Assembly (NCBI RefSeq): GCF_015207735.1
Contig: NZ_JADEWG010000002.1
Coordinates: forward strand, 1 to 64,000
Direction of reading: 5' to 3'
Length of the DNA stretch: 64,000 nucleotides
From: [Phormidium] sp. LEGE 05292
GTDB taxonomy: Bacteria > Cyanobacteriota > Cyanobacteriia > Cyanobacteriales > Aerosakkonemataceae
Part shown: in pieces, positions 53,174 through 62,452 of the stretch
Layout of the letters: every line of letters begins with the position of its first letter
How positions within the stretch are numbered: the stretch's first letter is position 1
Program-made: the position numbers and the translations under genes
The notes under the pieces: generated by a model
Database searches by the model: none
What the model saw: the letters and a program-made list of their open reading frames with translations, nothing else
What the model was told of the DNA's origin: nothing

Positions 53174-54142
53174 TTAAAATTCAATAAATTTGTATAACTC
53201 ACCATAGAATTTTATCTTATCGTATTTCATAAACTCTTCTACCCAGTTATATCCCCAAGTAAGATTATTATTCTGTTTGGTAGCTTCAGACAATCCCCAA
53301 AGAAAAAATTTGAATATTCCAAACTGAATAGCTTCAAAAATATGCTCTTTTTCCCAAGTCGTTAATTCTCTTTGTTTATTATAACCCTTAATGATTTCTG
53401 CTAAATAATTAAAATTTAAAATTTCTTCATCAAATGAGCTAACTAAAGTCGTTCCTAAATCATAAAAACTATAATATCTGTTTACGCAATCCCAGTCAAC
53501 AATCTTAAATACTTTTTCATGTTTAAATATTATATGTTCAAGAGTAAATTCAACATGGCATATAGACTGGGGTAAATAATCGGGGACTTTTAAATTTTCT
53601 ATGTTGTCTTTTATATATTCAATAACTTTTAAAAGTTGGCAAGACAATCGTTTAGATTCAGAATAATATTTGAGGAATAAATCGTAATAATATTCGTAAG
53701 TTTCAAATGTTTCAAAAAAGGGATAAAATTCTGTTTGTTTGTGAAGTAATCCTAAGTATTTCCCTATTTGATAAGCTTTATTTTTCGTCATATTGCTTAC
53801 AATAGTGAAATCTAAAAACTCAAAAAGGGCTACTTTACTACCATTATATTCTGTATAAGGATTGTTATTTTTAGAATTAAATAATTTAACAGAAGGATAA
53901 TTGTTTTCCAATAGGTAATTTACGAGAAACAATCCATGATGTTTAAAGTTATCAAATTCTTTATATTGCTTCAGAAAATATTTGCCAGTTGTTGTTGATA
54001 AACAATAGCATAACTGAAGATGTTTTGATTCTCTTGGATAAGTTAGATAACTTTTTAAGTTTCCAAGATTATAAAAATCAAGAATATTTTCTAAATCACT
54101 TCTATTAAGCATAACTTTTCCAAAGTTCTCTATAATTCCCAA
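53174..54142 (-). CDS. APH/choline-kinase-like protein with altered catalytic loop
   Basis: The 322-residue protein has the fold of aminoglycoside and homoserine kinases: YFLKQYKEF (ATP-binding Lys), HHGLFLVNYLLENNYP, and IGKYLGLLHKQTEF. The catalytic loop reads HVEFTLEHI in place of HGDxxxxN, and the metal site is VDWDC. The Asp-to-Glu and Asn-to-His changes suggest a changed or lost phosphotransfer activity. It overlaps the upstream glycosyltransferase by 13 bases. A small-molecule or sugar kinase role in the cluster is inferred. Confidence 0.75.
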   Translation of the reverse strand: MGIIENFGKVMLNRSDLENILDFYNLGNLKSYLTYPRESKHLQLCYCLSTTTGKYFLKQYKEFDNFKHHGLFLVNYLLENNYPSVKLFNSKNNNPYTEYNGSKVALFEFLDFTIVSNMTKNKAYQIGKYLGLLHKQTEFYPFFETFETYEYYYDLFLKYYSESKRLSCQLLKVIEYIKDNIENLKVPDYLPQSICHVEFTLEHIIFKHEKVFKIVDWDCVNRYYSFYDLGTTLVSSFDEEILNFNYLAEIIKGYNKQRELTTWEKEHIFEAIQFGIFKFFLWGLSEATKQNNNLTWGYNWVEEFMKYDKIKFYGELYKFIEF

Positions 54143-54978
54143 ATATCTGATTGATAATTGACATTGACATCAAAATTATTGGAATATCCACCAAGATAAT
54201 ATTTAACAGTTATTTCATTGTTACATATCATTTCTATACCTAATTTAACAAAATTGTAAAGCATTTTGTCATCTTCAGCTAAATTCTGCTCCCAATCATG
54301 CTTTGTAAACGTTTCTGGAATCGGATATTTCCGTAATAGTTCTGTATTTAATAACCAGACATTAGTATCTACTTGCATAACAGATGAACCAACTGTTAAA
54401 TCAATCCTGTCTCGAAAAACGTTTGAGCCTGGCTCGATCATTCCAAGATCGCAAAATTGTTTGTATTTGTGAAGACCATCTGTGATTGTTCGACTCCATG
54501 GCCAATACTGTTCAAGAAATGGAGTCCCATCAAAATTATAAATTCTACGATGACAATATATTGCTTGTTTGCCTGTAGTAAGGGCACAAGACATTAGACT
54601 ACTAATATGATTTTGTTCAAATTCATTATCGTCATCTAAAAAACAAACCCATGGGGAAATAACCTTAAAAACGCTTTGATTTCTAAGTCGCGCTAACCTA
54701 ACTGGACCACTCTTATCTTTGTGATTCCTAGTGCAGTATAAGAACTTGAGATGTGATTTGTAGTGTTGAATTTCTTCAAGAAATAGTTGAGTTTCATAAC
54801 AATCATCAACCAAGATTAAATGACTTAATTGACCTTGATAATCTTGAGACTCAACAGATGCAATAGCCCTACTTAAAGTAGTTAAACGTTTACGGGTAAT
54901 AGTGATCACAGTTACATGGGGATATTGGGGAGATACAATACGGTTTGTGTTCATACTTGATTGGTTGTTTTCCTCCAA
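54130..54978 (-). CDS. GT2-family glycosyltransferase
   Basis: The 282-residue GT-A protein has HVTVITITRKRLTTLSRAIA, SHLILVDDCYETQ, a CFLDDDNEFE motif (DxD) and HDWEQNLAEDDKMLYNFV where the catalytic Asp is expected. Its end overlaps the kinase-like gene by 13 bases and its start overlaps the methyltransferase gene upstream by 28. That tight packing indicates one transcript. Confidence 0.88.
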   Translation of the reverse strand: MEENNQSSMNTNRIVSPQYPHVTVITITRKRLTTLSRAIASVESQDYQGQLSHLILVDDCYETQLFLEEIQHYKSHLKFLYCTRNHKDKSGPVRLARLRNQSVFKVISPWVCFLDDDNEFEQNHISSLMSCALTTGKQAIYCHRRIYNFDGTPFLEQYWPWSRTITDGLHKYKQFCDLGMIEPGSNVFRDRIDLTVGSSVMQVDTNVWLLNTELLRKYPIPETFTKHDWEQNLAEDDKMLYNFVKLGIEMICNNEITVKYYLGGYSNNFDVNVNYQSDIWEL

Positions 54979-55892
54979 CTAAGAACGTTAACTGGTAAGC
55001 CTTTACGATTTATGGGATGATCTAACTCGATTTGCCAACCAATATTTTTGGCGCATTCACTAATTTTAATGTATTGTGATTCAGCAATCAACAAAGCGAC
55101 ACGACCATCCGGATGAAGTACACGATCTAATTCTAAAAGTGATTCGCATATAGTATCAGTTGCTACTTCTTCATAAGGAGGTTCACTCGCAATTGAATGA
55201 AAATAACAGGAAGGAAAGGGTAATTGACGTGCATCAGCTACAGTATGCTTGGCTCCTAAAAACTGAAGCCCAAACCTAACTTTAGGATCAATATCAGTGC
55301 TGTATGTTTCAAAATTATGAGCGACTGCTTCTACGACAAGTCCTCCTGCTCCAGCAAAAGGATCTAGAAAACGTTCAAGTTTTGGATTATAAACTAGATT
55401 TACAAGCATACGCGAATCAATCACGGGAAGTCCTCTACGACTCAGTAATCCCCCATCACCACGGTAACCGACAATATGACGAACACCTCCATCTTCTGTT
55501 GGCAAAAGAAATTCACGACGATCTGGCGACATATCTCGTATTGCCTTTGTATCAGCTTGATAAAGCTTTTCTAGACGGTAGTATTTTCCTTTCCATCTAG
55601 ACAGTTCATTTTTATTACGAATTAAATCGTCAGAAACAATTACAACTTGTTCTACTATCTCACTATAACCAAGACGTGGAAAAAGTCCACAAGCAGAAAC
55701 CAGATTTTCACTAGGTAGCTTAAGATAAAATAATCCCATTGGATCTCCAAAAGGCCCACCAGTTATGAGATATGCTCCTAAATGTTGGAGAAGATGAATA
55801 GCTTCTTGAGAAGCAACATATGTTGCTTTTCGTCTAGAGTTTGGTTGTCGCATTACTAATAATTCTTCCATTTCTAAAAAAATCCCACCCAC
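54951..55892 (-). CDS. Trm11/Trmt-type amino-methyltransferase
   Basis: The frame starts at GTG 55892; ATG 55871 (MEELLVMRQ) is an alternative. Residues about 170-305 are a methyltransferase: RFLDPFAGAGGLVVEAVA (motif I), STDIDP, VADARQLPFP and SEPPYEE, where DPPY or NPPY would be expected. The fold matches N-methyltransferases acting on RNA or DNA. The N-terminal 160 residues are not recognised as THUMP. It overlaps the downstream glycosyltransferase by 28 bases, which is an odd partner for an RNA enzyme, so a small-molecule substrate is possible. Confidence 0.75.
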   Translation of the reverse strand: MGGIFLEMEELLVMRQPNSRRKATYVASQEAIHLLQHLGAYLITGGPFGDPMGLFYLKLPSENLVSACGLFPRLGYSEIVEQVVIVSDDLIRNKNELSRWKGKYYRLEKLYQADTKAIRDMSPDRREFLLPTEDGGVRHIVGYRGDGGLLSRRGLPVIDSRMLVNLVYNPKLERFLDPFAGAGGLVVEAVAHNFETYSTDIDPKVRFGLQFLGAKHTVADARQLPFPSCYFHSIASEPPYEEVATDTICESLLELDRVLHPDGRVALLIAESQYIKISECAKNIGWQIELDHPINRKGLPVNVLSWRKTTNQV

Positions 55893-55898
55893 TTCGGA

Positions 55899-56624
55899 TT
55901 ATCTAAAAAAAGCAAATGTTTCTATAGAACCAACAGTCCTAAAATAATCTTCCATCGAATCCCAAGATTCAAAGAGGCAGATAATTTGCGATTTGTAACA
56001 TTTAAAAGCATTAATTTTGGATGTTAATTCTTTATCACTCAAATTGATATTTATACGTTTTAACAGGAATCTATTGAAAATTTTATTGTCATCATGTTCA
56101 TAGTAAAAATCTTGATATAATATAACATTATAGCCCTCATTCTTAAGCAACAAACCAACTTTTTGAGTTAAAATGTGATCGACATGATTCCCATTCGCCA
56201 TTGGACAATAAATTATAGCGGAAGAAATATTGTGATTAGCCTTAATACTACATAAAATGTCAAGTGGTAAGTGATCATCTTCTTGTTTCTGCAAGGTTCT
56301 GAAGTCCTGAATCGTTAAATAAAGATGTTCTCCTAATGAATTTTGACGATAAATCGAGTCAGGGAAGGGTAAAAAGTTTGAAATTGCTCCAAGCTTTTTA
56401 CAAGCTAAAATATCTTCATTTCGCCGTGTTGTAACAATTGTTTTGGATCCCCAAATTGAATGCAGTTCATTAGCTAATTCTGATAATGGCAAAAGAGCAT
56501 CACCACCAAAAATTGTCAATATATGCACTTTTTCGCCGTTTTCTGATAAACGACTAATAAAACCACCACAAGAACCAACTACATCATCAAAATGAGGCGA
56601 TAGAAATAAATGTGTTTTGCTCAT
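55899..56624 (-). CDS. PIG-L/LmbE-family deacetylase
   Basis: The 241-residue protein has HLFLSPHFDDVVGSCGG (metal-binding H-x-D-D at 11-14), VTTRRNEDILACKKLG and MANGNHVDHILTQ (second metal His). This family removes acetyl groups from N-acetylhexosamines on lipids, mycothiol precursors or aminoglycosides. It lies three bases from the GT2/TPR gene upstream and six bases from the methyltransferase gene downstream. A GlcNAc-like sugar in the product is inferred. Confidence 0.9.
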   Translation of the reverse strand: MSKTHLFLSPHFDDVVGSCGGFISRLSENGEKVHILTIFGGDALLPLSELANELHSIWGSKTIVTTRRNEDILACKKLGAISNFLPFPDSIYRQNSLGEHLYLTIQDFRTLQKQEDDHLPLDILCSIKANHNISSAIIYCPMANGNHVDHILTQKVGLLLKNEGYNVILYQDFYYEHDDNKIFNRFLLKRININLSDKELTSKINAFKCYKSQIICLFESWDSMEDYFRTVGSIETFAFFR

Positions 56625-56627
56625 AGC

Positions 56628-57812
56628 TCAATCTTTACCATCCAGCAATTTTAAAATATTTGTGACGATTTCTTTTTTTTCAGACTGTAATAATCCAAAT
56701 AATTTTATGCCATGTATGACATCATCAAGTTCACCACTCCTTTGAGATAGTTTTAAAGAATACTCAAAATCATTAACACTTTTAGAAAAGTCATCATTCC
56801 AGAGTGAGTAAAGTCCACGACTAAAGTATGGTTCAGCAATGGTTCTGTTATCCTTTAGTCTACTCTCAACAATAATCAAGGCATAATTGAGTGATTCTTG
56901 CCACTCATCGTCTCCTATAGCAAACTTTGCTACCGATTGGCAATAGTATATATAGTCATTAAATGGATTATTGATATTATTAGTTAATCTCAACCATTGT
57001 TGCCAACAACTTAAAGCTCTATCTTTTTGTTGAGTTACAAGAAACGCTTCGGCAAGTTGCCAAAGTGACCAACCGTCTAATGGATCTTCTTTGACCCATT
57101 TTTCTAACTGCCTAATACCATTAAATTTGTCACCTTTACGAATCATCTGCACTGCGGAAATTGGACCTTCCCAAGAAGTAACTAATTTTACTCCATTGCG
57201 TTTTGGCGGTAGGTCGGGAGAATTACCAAATATAACAAGACATTTATCAGTTCTTACCCATCCAAAAGTTTTGGACAGAGTACATATATACTCTACATCT
57301 TGTATAACCTCTTTCTCCATACTTGCGAAGGGAAAAGGGATACTCTTAACCGCTTCTCGCCTCGCCATAAAACCACTGTTATCACAATGACCTATTTCTG
57401 GAAATCCATCAATGTTTTGATGGTAGCGACGATCTTCTACACCACAAAGTGCAATTCCATGAGAGGGATTTTTCTCAAGTAGTGAAACCATTTCTTCAAG
57501 AAAATTTTGTTGGTAAATATTGTCGTCATCTAGAAAACAGACAAAATCAGAAATATCAAGATGCTTTAAAGCCCACCTCTGTAGTGGATTTGGTGTACCA
57601 TCAGGTTTGTTAAGTCCTGGCTCTTCAGCCCCAAGAGTACGGCTAAAGCCAAAAGATGTCCGCTTGCTGTGAGCATAGTCACTTGGGAGAACCCCATCTC
57701 CAATAACATAATGATGCCAGTAGGGATAAGACTGCCTATCTATACTAGCGCAGGCATCCTCAAGAGATACTCTATTAAGTGTGACTGTAATAATACTAAC
57801 TTTTGTTTTCAT
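56628..57812 (-). CDS. GT2-family glycosyltransferase with TPR-like C-terminus
   Basis: The 394-residue protein has a GT-A domain: VSIITVTLNRVSLEDACASI, HYVIGDGVLPSD, and VCFLDDDNIYQ (DxD). A helical repeat part (about 240-390) reads GWSLWQLAEAFLVTQQKDRA and YFSRGLYSLWNDDFSKSVND, which is TPR-like. The start overlaps the upstream GT4 gene by 17 bases. Confidence 0.88.
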   Translation of the reverse strand: MKTKVSIITVTLNRVSLEDACASIDRQSYPYWHHYVIGDGVLPSDYAHSKRTSFGFSRTLGAEEPGLNKPDGTPNPLQRWALKHLDISDFVCFLDDDNIYQQNFLEEMVSLLEKNPSHGIALCGVEDRRYHQNIDGFPEIGHCDNSGFMARREAVKSIPFPFASMEKEVIQDVEYICTLSKTFGWVRTDKCLVIFGNSPDLPPKRNGVKLVTSWEGPISAVQMIRKGDKFNGIRQLEKWVKEDPLDGWSLWQLAEAFLVTQQKDRALSCWQQWLRLTNNINNPFNDYIYYCQSVAKFAIGDDEWQESLNYALIIVESRLKDNRTIAEPYFSRGLYSLWNDDFSKSVNDFEYSLKLSQRSGELDDVIHGIKLFGLLQSEKKEIVTNILKLLDGKD

Positions 57813-58980
57813 TATCTGTTAACCTTTGATTACCTAACAATAACCAATCAGATTTTGTAACTGAATAAAATAAAGTAGCCAATCGTTTTCCAATTTCAAT
57901 GGGATTATATTGGGTACGAATGAAGTTATAGCCAAGCTCTATTTCTTTGAGACTTGAACCATCGACAATTGCTTGTGCTATTTTAACAGGATCTCTTTCT
58001 GGAATAACAATATGTCCATAGCCGGGTGGGACTGTTTCAGAAAGAGCGCCAACACCATGACTAATGACAAAAGTTTTACAAAGCAATGAATCAATGAGGC
58101 TAAGTCCCAAAGTTTCAGGAAACATTGACAGAAAAAGGCAACACTCGCCAGAAGAATAATATGAATAGAGATGATTTCGCGGAATCCATTTATGAAAAGT
58201 TACATTTTCATTCAAATCAAGTTCGGAAACCTTCGATTTGATAAAATTAATAAAACGAGATTCTTGGTCAACATCGAATTTACGAGATATTGGTGGCTCT
58301 GGCACTAATAGATGGTACATTGGATCATATTTGATTAGTTCTTTCAATACTTCCAATGCTTCTTCGTGTCCCTTACCTGGCTCTGGTCGATGGGGAAATA
58401 AGATGTATCGCAATTTTGTATTATTCTGTCCAACTAATTTCTGAAACGATCCCGAATCAGAATGAATACTAAGCTGCGGATCAAAAGGTGCAGGAACTAC
58501 TTCAATGCGTGGTCGTTTTCGTAAACTATGTATATGAGGAAGCCACTTTTCTATACTACGTCTACTAAAATCGGAAAGCAGAAGAAGCATATCCCAATTA
58601 CCATCAAACAAGGCTGCACATTCATCAGGATAAAGACATTGAGTGGTAAATGTTAGCATGATTGGCTGTTCAATTACCAGAGGAAATTTTCGGTCTACAG
58701 TCCACACCAGATCGATACCTTCTAAGAGCTGAACAATTACTTTGAGGTTTGATGCTTGGCCTTCGGGTGAAGGATCAGTAACTGTCACTTCGCTAAGTAC
58801 GGGAAAAATCTCGATATGTGTATTATCAACTATTCCTTTTTCGTCACAATAAGGACAGAGAATCCGAAAATTAAAGCCCAGTTTGATGAGAGCTTTAATT
58901 TGCAACCATAAAAGTGTCTGAGCTCCACCGGCAAGATTATGAGGATGAAATGGATAATATAGAAACAGTAGTATTCTCAT
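57796..58980 (-). CDS. GT4-family (GT-B) glycosyltransferase
   Basis: The 394-residue protein has HNLAGGAQTLLWLQIKALIK (N-terminal GT-B loop), ILFPHRPEPGKGHEEALEVL (inter-domain motif), then FLSMFPETLGLSLIDSLLC, the E-x7-E-like donor motif, and GVGALSETV. This family moves hexoses from NDP-sugars with retention. The gene overlaps the downstream GT2 gene by 17 bases. Confidence 0.9.
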   Translation of the reverse strand: MRILLFLYYPFHPHNLAGGAQTLLWLQIKALIKLGFNFRILCPYCDEKGIVDNTHIEIFPVLSEVTVTDPSPEGQASNLKVIVQLLEGIDLVWTVDRKFPLVIEQPIMLTFTTQCLYPDECAALFDGNWDMLLLLSDFSRRSIEKWLPHIHSLRKRPRIEVVPAPFDPQLSIHSDSGSFQKLVGQNNTKLRYILFPHRPEPGKGHEEALEVLKELIKYDPMYHLLVPEPPISRKFDVDQESRFINFIKSKVSELDLNENVTFHKWIPRNHLYSYYSSGECCLFLSMFPETLGLSLIDSLLCKTFVISHGVGALSETVPPGYGHIVIPERDPVKIAQAIVDGSSLKEIELGYNFIRTQYNPIEIGKRLATLFYSVTKSDWLLLGNQRLTDNENKS

Positions 58981-59070
58981 TTGTAGATAAAAGTGTACTT
59001 TTAAAAATCACGGCGATGAGGATGCAAACGTAAACTAAAAAAATTGAGTTATAGAAAAACTCTCGGATTT

Positions 59071-60063
59071 TTATAGATGTTTTAATTTATCATTTTGTTC
59101 GCTAAGTGCTCCTTTCTTGCCAACAAAAAAATGGAAAATAGCCTTTATTTTAATCAAGCTTTGTAAGAAATTTTTCATGCGTAGTTGATCTACTATATTT
59201 AGAAATTCTTCTACTAAAATTAAACTAATTGATCTAAAAGCTTTTATTCCTCTGTAGTATTGGCTAACGAATAAAAGGCGATTACGAGTCATATAATAAA
59301 GTTTTCCTAATGATGTTTCACCTCCTAAAGACTGAGACGCTTTATGATAAACAACTGATCTGGGATCAACAACAACATGATATCCAGCTTGTTTAGCTTT
59401 TAAGCACCAATCAACATCTTCAAAGTAAATAAAATAGTTTTCATTAAAGTCACTAATTTCTTCAAATACAGATTTTTTCGCTAGTAAAACACATCCTGGA
59501 ACCCAATCTACTTTATATAAAGCATTTGGGATATTGGATGTTGGCTCGTTGTAGTAAAGAGCAGTTACTATTCCATTCTTATCAATTGAACCACCGGACG
59601 TCCATGCGATAGAGGGATCATCCCAATATAATATCATCGAACTAACAACCCCTATATTTAAATCTTGTTCAGCAGTTTCAATAAGATACGTCAAAAATTT
59701 CGGACTTACTTTAGTATCATTATCTAAGAAAAGAATATAATCTGCTTGATGATCGGCATATTTTAAACCAATATTTCGTCCTCCAGCACATCCATAATTA
59801 TCCTGCTGTTTATAAACTCTAATAGTTGGATGAGCTTGCAAAATTGCATTTACTGAGTCATCTGAAGAATTATTATCAATTACAATTATATGATAGTTAG
59901 GATAATCAATCTTTTTCAATGAATTTAAGCATCCTATAGTATCATATTTCTGATTCCAATTAAGAATTATCACTAAAACTTTTGGGGGGGGGTTCATGGA
60001 TTTCATTTTTTGTGTAGTTAAATAAGCTTGATTCATAAAGAATCTTTTGAAGTCATCGCCCAT
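59071..60063 (-). CDS. GT2-family rhamnosyltransferase-like glycosyltransferase
   Basis: The 330-residue frame starts at ATG 60063; starts at its 10th, 20th or 23rd codon are also possible, and the last precedes a run of nine G on the plus strand. GT-A motifs are VLVIILNWNQKYDTIGCLNS, IVIDNNSSDDS, YILFLDNDTKV (DxD) and YFEDVDWCLKAKQAGY (catalytic ED), followed by a membrane-associated helical tail. This is the WbbL/RfbN pattern of rhamnosyl transfer. The start overlaps the upstream GT2 gene by 31 bases. Confidence 0.9.
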   Translation of the reverse strand: MGDDFKRFFMNQAYLTTQKMKSMNPPPKVLVIILNWNQKYDTIGCLNSLKKIDYPNYHIIVIDNNSSDDSVNAILQAHPTIRVYKQQDNYGCAGGRNIGLKYADHQADYILFLDNDTKVSPKFLTYLIETAEQDLNIGVVSSMILYWDDPSIAWTSGGSIDKNGIVTALYYNEPTSNIPNALYKVDWVPGCVLLAKKSVFEEISDFNENYFIYFEDVDWCLKAKQAGYHVVVDPRSVVYHKASQSLGGETSLGKLYYMTRNRLLFVSQYYRGIKAFRSISLILVEEFLNIVDQLRMKNFLQSLIKIKAIFHFFVGKKGALSEQNDKLKHL

Positions 60064-60944
60064 ATCTTGATATTATTCCAAGTTTGAATAACTATTCCAG
60101 CTAAAATACCTAACTCCATAGAAATTATCCCAACTATACGACCTATAGAAAAAGAGTTTGGACAAATAGGATCCCAGTATAAAACCCGCTCCATCAGACT
60201 TCCAAGATGTGGTTCAGATTCCCTGTTAGTCTTAGATTTAGCAACAAGTAAAACTGCCCATCTTGCACGTATATAATTTTGTCGTGCAAGTCCCAGTAAC
60301 GAATTGCGATGTCGATAGGAGACAACTGCATCATTACAGTAAGACAAAGTACCTCCATTTATTTGTAAACGCCAGCATATTTCAATATCTTCACAAGAAT
60401 AATATTCTTCATCAAATCCTCCCAGAAGATCAAATTTATCTTTCCAAATTGCAAAGTTCCCACTAGGGGCATAATCAAGATAGTACCAAGCATTTGGTAG
60501 GCCTGAACGAGAAAGAGGAGTGCGCCATTTCTGAATTTTTGTGTCATTTAGACTAACTTCATCAATTCGTCCGCCTACAGCGTCAGCGTGATGAGCAGCA
60601 CAAACCATAGACAATATCCACTTCTGACAAACACGATCATCTGCATCACAGAAACATAGCAACTCACCTTTAGCAATTTTTGCGCCAGTATTTCGTGCAT
60701 AAGCTGGACAATAAGTACCTACGGCAGAGACTATTTGAATATTTAGCTTATATCTAAACGACTCAGCAATTTCTACGGTGTTATCAGTTGATCCATTATC
60801 TACAACAATGACTTCCCAACCGCCGGGATACTCTTGCTGTACAAGGGCTTCTAATTGAACAGCAATAAATGAAGAAGCGTTTAAGGCTGGAATAACTACA
60901 GTTACATATGGAAAGGACGGACGGATTTTAAATATTTCTGACAT
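60033..60944 (-). CDS. GT2-family glycosyltransferase, first gene of the operon
   Basis: The 303-residue protein has VTVVIPALNASSFIAVQLEA, VIVVDNGSTDNTVEIAE, LLCFCDADDRV (DxD) and YYSCEDIEICWRLQINGG (catalytic ED), with a C-terminal hydrophobic segment at about 268-290. The GT2 fold with a membrane tail suits a membrane-bound oligosaccharide assembler. Nothing on the same strand lies upstream, so the promoter of the 52.3-60.9 kb operon should be in the 330 bases before it. Confidence 0.9.
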   Translation of the reverse strand: MSEIFKIRPSFPYVTVVIPALNASSFIAVQLEALVQQEYPGGWEVIVVDNGSTDNTVEIAESFRYKLNIQIVSAVGTYCPAYARNTGAKIAKGELLCFCDADDRVCQKWILSMVCAAHHADAVGGRIDEVSLNDTKIQKWRTPLSRSGLPNAWYYLDYAPSGNFAIWKDKFDLLGGFDEEYYSCEDIEICWRLQINGGTLSYCNDAVVSYRHRNSLLGLARQNYIRARWAVLLVAKSKTNRESEPHLGSLMERVLYWDPICPNSFSIGRIVGIISMELGILAGIVIQTWNNIKIWAMTSKDSL

Positions 60945-61272
60945 AAAAAAATGTTTTAGAATTAGGAAAAGTAAACTTCCAAATGTTTGAACTGTCGGTA
61001 GAAATAGAAAAACTTAGATCTTGCACTAGGGCTAAACCCCGGGTTTCTTGCAAATAGCTAAACCTGAAAGCCTAGATTGTTCTTAAAGAAACCTGGGTTT
61101 TCAGGTCTTGTTGAGAATGGTGCAAGCTCTGAGAAAACAGACTACTGTGGTGACGGTTTCGCGTAGGGACGGTTGCCTGAGTGCTAGACAATTTCCGTTA
61201 CTGCCGAAACTCTCTCTCCACTGAGGCAACCGCATCTCTTCCCCACCTGAATCCTTGCGAGAAATTGGCTGA
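60945..61272. other. Gene-free stretch holding a MITE-like repeat
   Basis: Apart from the element at 61016-61130 no feature is clear. The operon promoter for the glycosyltransferase genes should lie between 60945 and about 61015, but no confident -35/-10 pair was picked. Confidence 0.45.
61016..61130 (+). mobile_element. MITE-like element of about 115 bases
   Basis: AGATCTTGCAC at 61016-61026 and GTGCAAGCTCT at 61120-61130 form terminal inverted repeats with one mismatch. Inside, AAACCCCGGGTTTCTT and AAGAAACCTGGGTTTT form a second inverted pair. AGATCTTGCAC also occurs at 46768 at the end of the IS4-like remnant, so this may be a non-coding relative of that IS. Confidence 0.6.
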
Positions 61273-62341
61273 ATGAGGGTGAGAGCCATACTACTTTATG
61301 GTAATAGAGCCGATGAATCCGATTTTCAACATTATAAAGCAAGGATGGTAAGTAGTAGGACACAATTAATTACACAACACTCTGGGCTACAAGCCTTGTC
61401 TAGTACCGAAACCGCTTCTAAAATGCAATTTCTAGCCGTAACCGGAGGAACCACACCCGCACTCGACACCAAAGGCCAGCAAATTACCGAAAAAATCCGC
61501 AAATTCTTTCCTTTATGCGACTTCGACTTTACCATCGAACGGGAATTAGCAGGCGAACCGGGAGGTTACGTCCTTCAAGTGAAAAGAAGCACCGATGGCT
61601 GGCAGAAGCGCGTAGTCATTTCCAGTTCCGATTGCAAGCGAGCCGTTGACTTCGAGCTAGCGATCGAAAAGGGAATGGGAGTCGATGTATCCTGTAACCT
61701 CAGAACCGACCAACTCAAAGCTTTACTGCGCGAACGCCGATTGGCTTACCGTTACCGGGTAGGCATTACCTACCAGCTAGCCAACCAACCGCGTAGGAAA
61801 GCAAGACAACGGCATCTGGGTGTTCAAAGATGGCCAATTTAAACCGGATGGCACCCCTACCACCGAAGAGGAAACTGGCATTTGCTGGAATCCAAACTTG
61901 GGAGCTTGCGAAAAAGGTTTAGATGAGATTAAATCGCCCAAAATCGCCCCACCCAATCCAGAAGCCCTGCCGCAATTGGTGGTCGCCATGCCCAAGAAAA
62001 AGCGGCGTTGCTGGGAAATTCCCGCCGTTCTAGCAGCCGAGTACATCCAGCTAGACGACCCTCAAGAACCCCCTCCACTAGAAGGTGAGCCAGTCGATGG
62101 AACCGATGGAACCAATGGAACCACTCAAAACCGATTGGAACCAATTTCTGGTTCCAGCATGGAAGCTTACCAGATAAACACTTCAGCTTCTCAAACTTCG
62201 ACGGAACCATCTGAGTTAGAAAACAACCATCCAAAAACAGCAGGAGCAATTAATTCAGCCCCTGGTGTGGCATCTCAGATACCTTCTTCCGACTCACAAA
62301 AAAATGAAGGTATTTTTCCTCGCCAAACTAATGAAGTGTGA
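61273..62341 (+). pseudogene. Unknown plasmid protein, broken by a frameshift
   Basis: The first frame (61273-61842) starts with MQFLAVTGGTTPAL from an internal ATG at 61420, then IRKFFPLCDFDFTIERELAG. Its last residues (RKARQRHLGVQRW) are unlike the rest. The next frame, open after a stop at 61778, continues sensibly as KQDNGIWVFKDGQFKPDG and on to 62341. A one-base shift near 61785-61800 therefore joins them as one protein of up to 355 residues. The second part has KKKRRCWEIPAV and a low-complexity tail. No family was recognised. Confidence 0.5.
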
Positions 62342-62452
62342 CGTTCTCTTGCCGCGATCGCAATCAGCCTTCTGGCCTTTATACTTGTTGGACAACCTAC
62401 ACTCGAAAGCGCATTATTGCAGCGGCGACAACTGTACCGTTGGGCATCGGCA

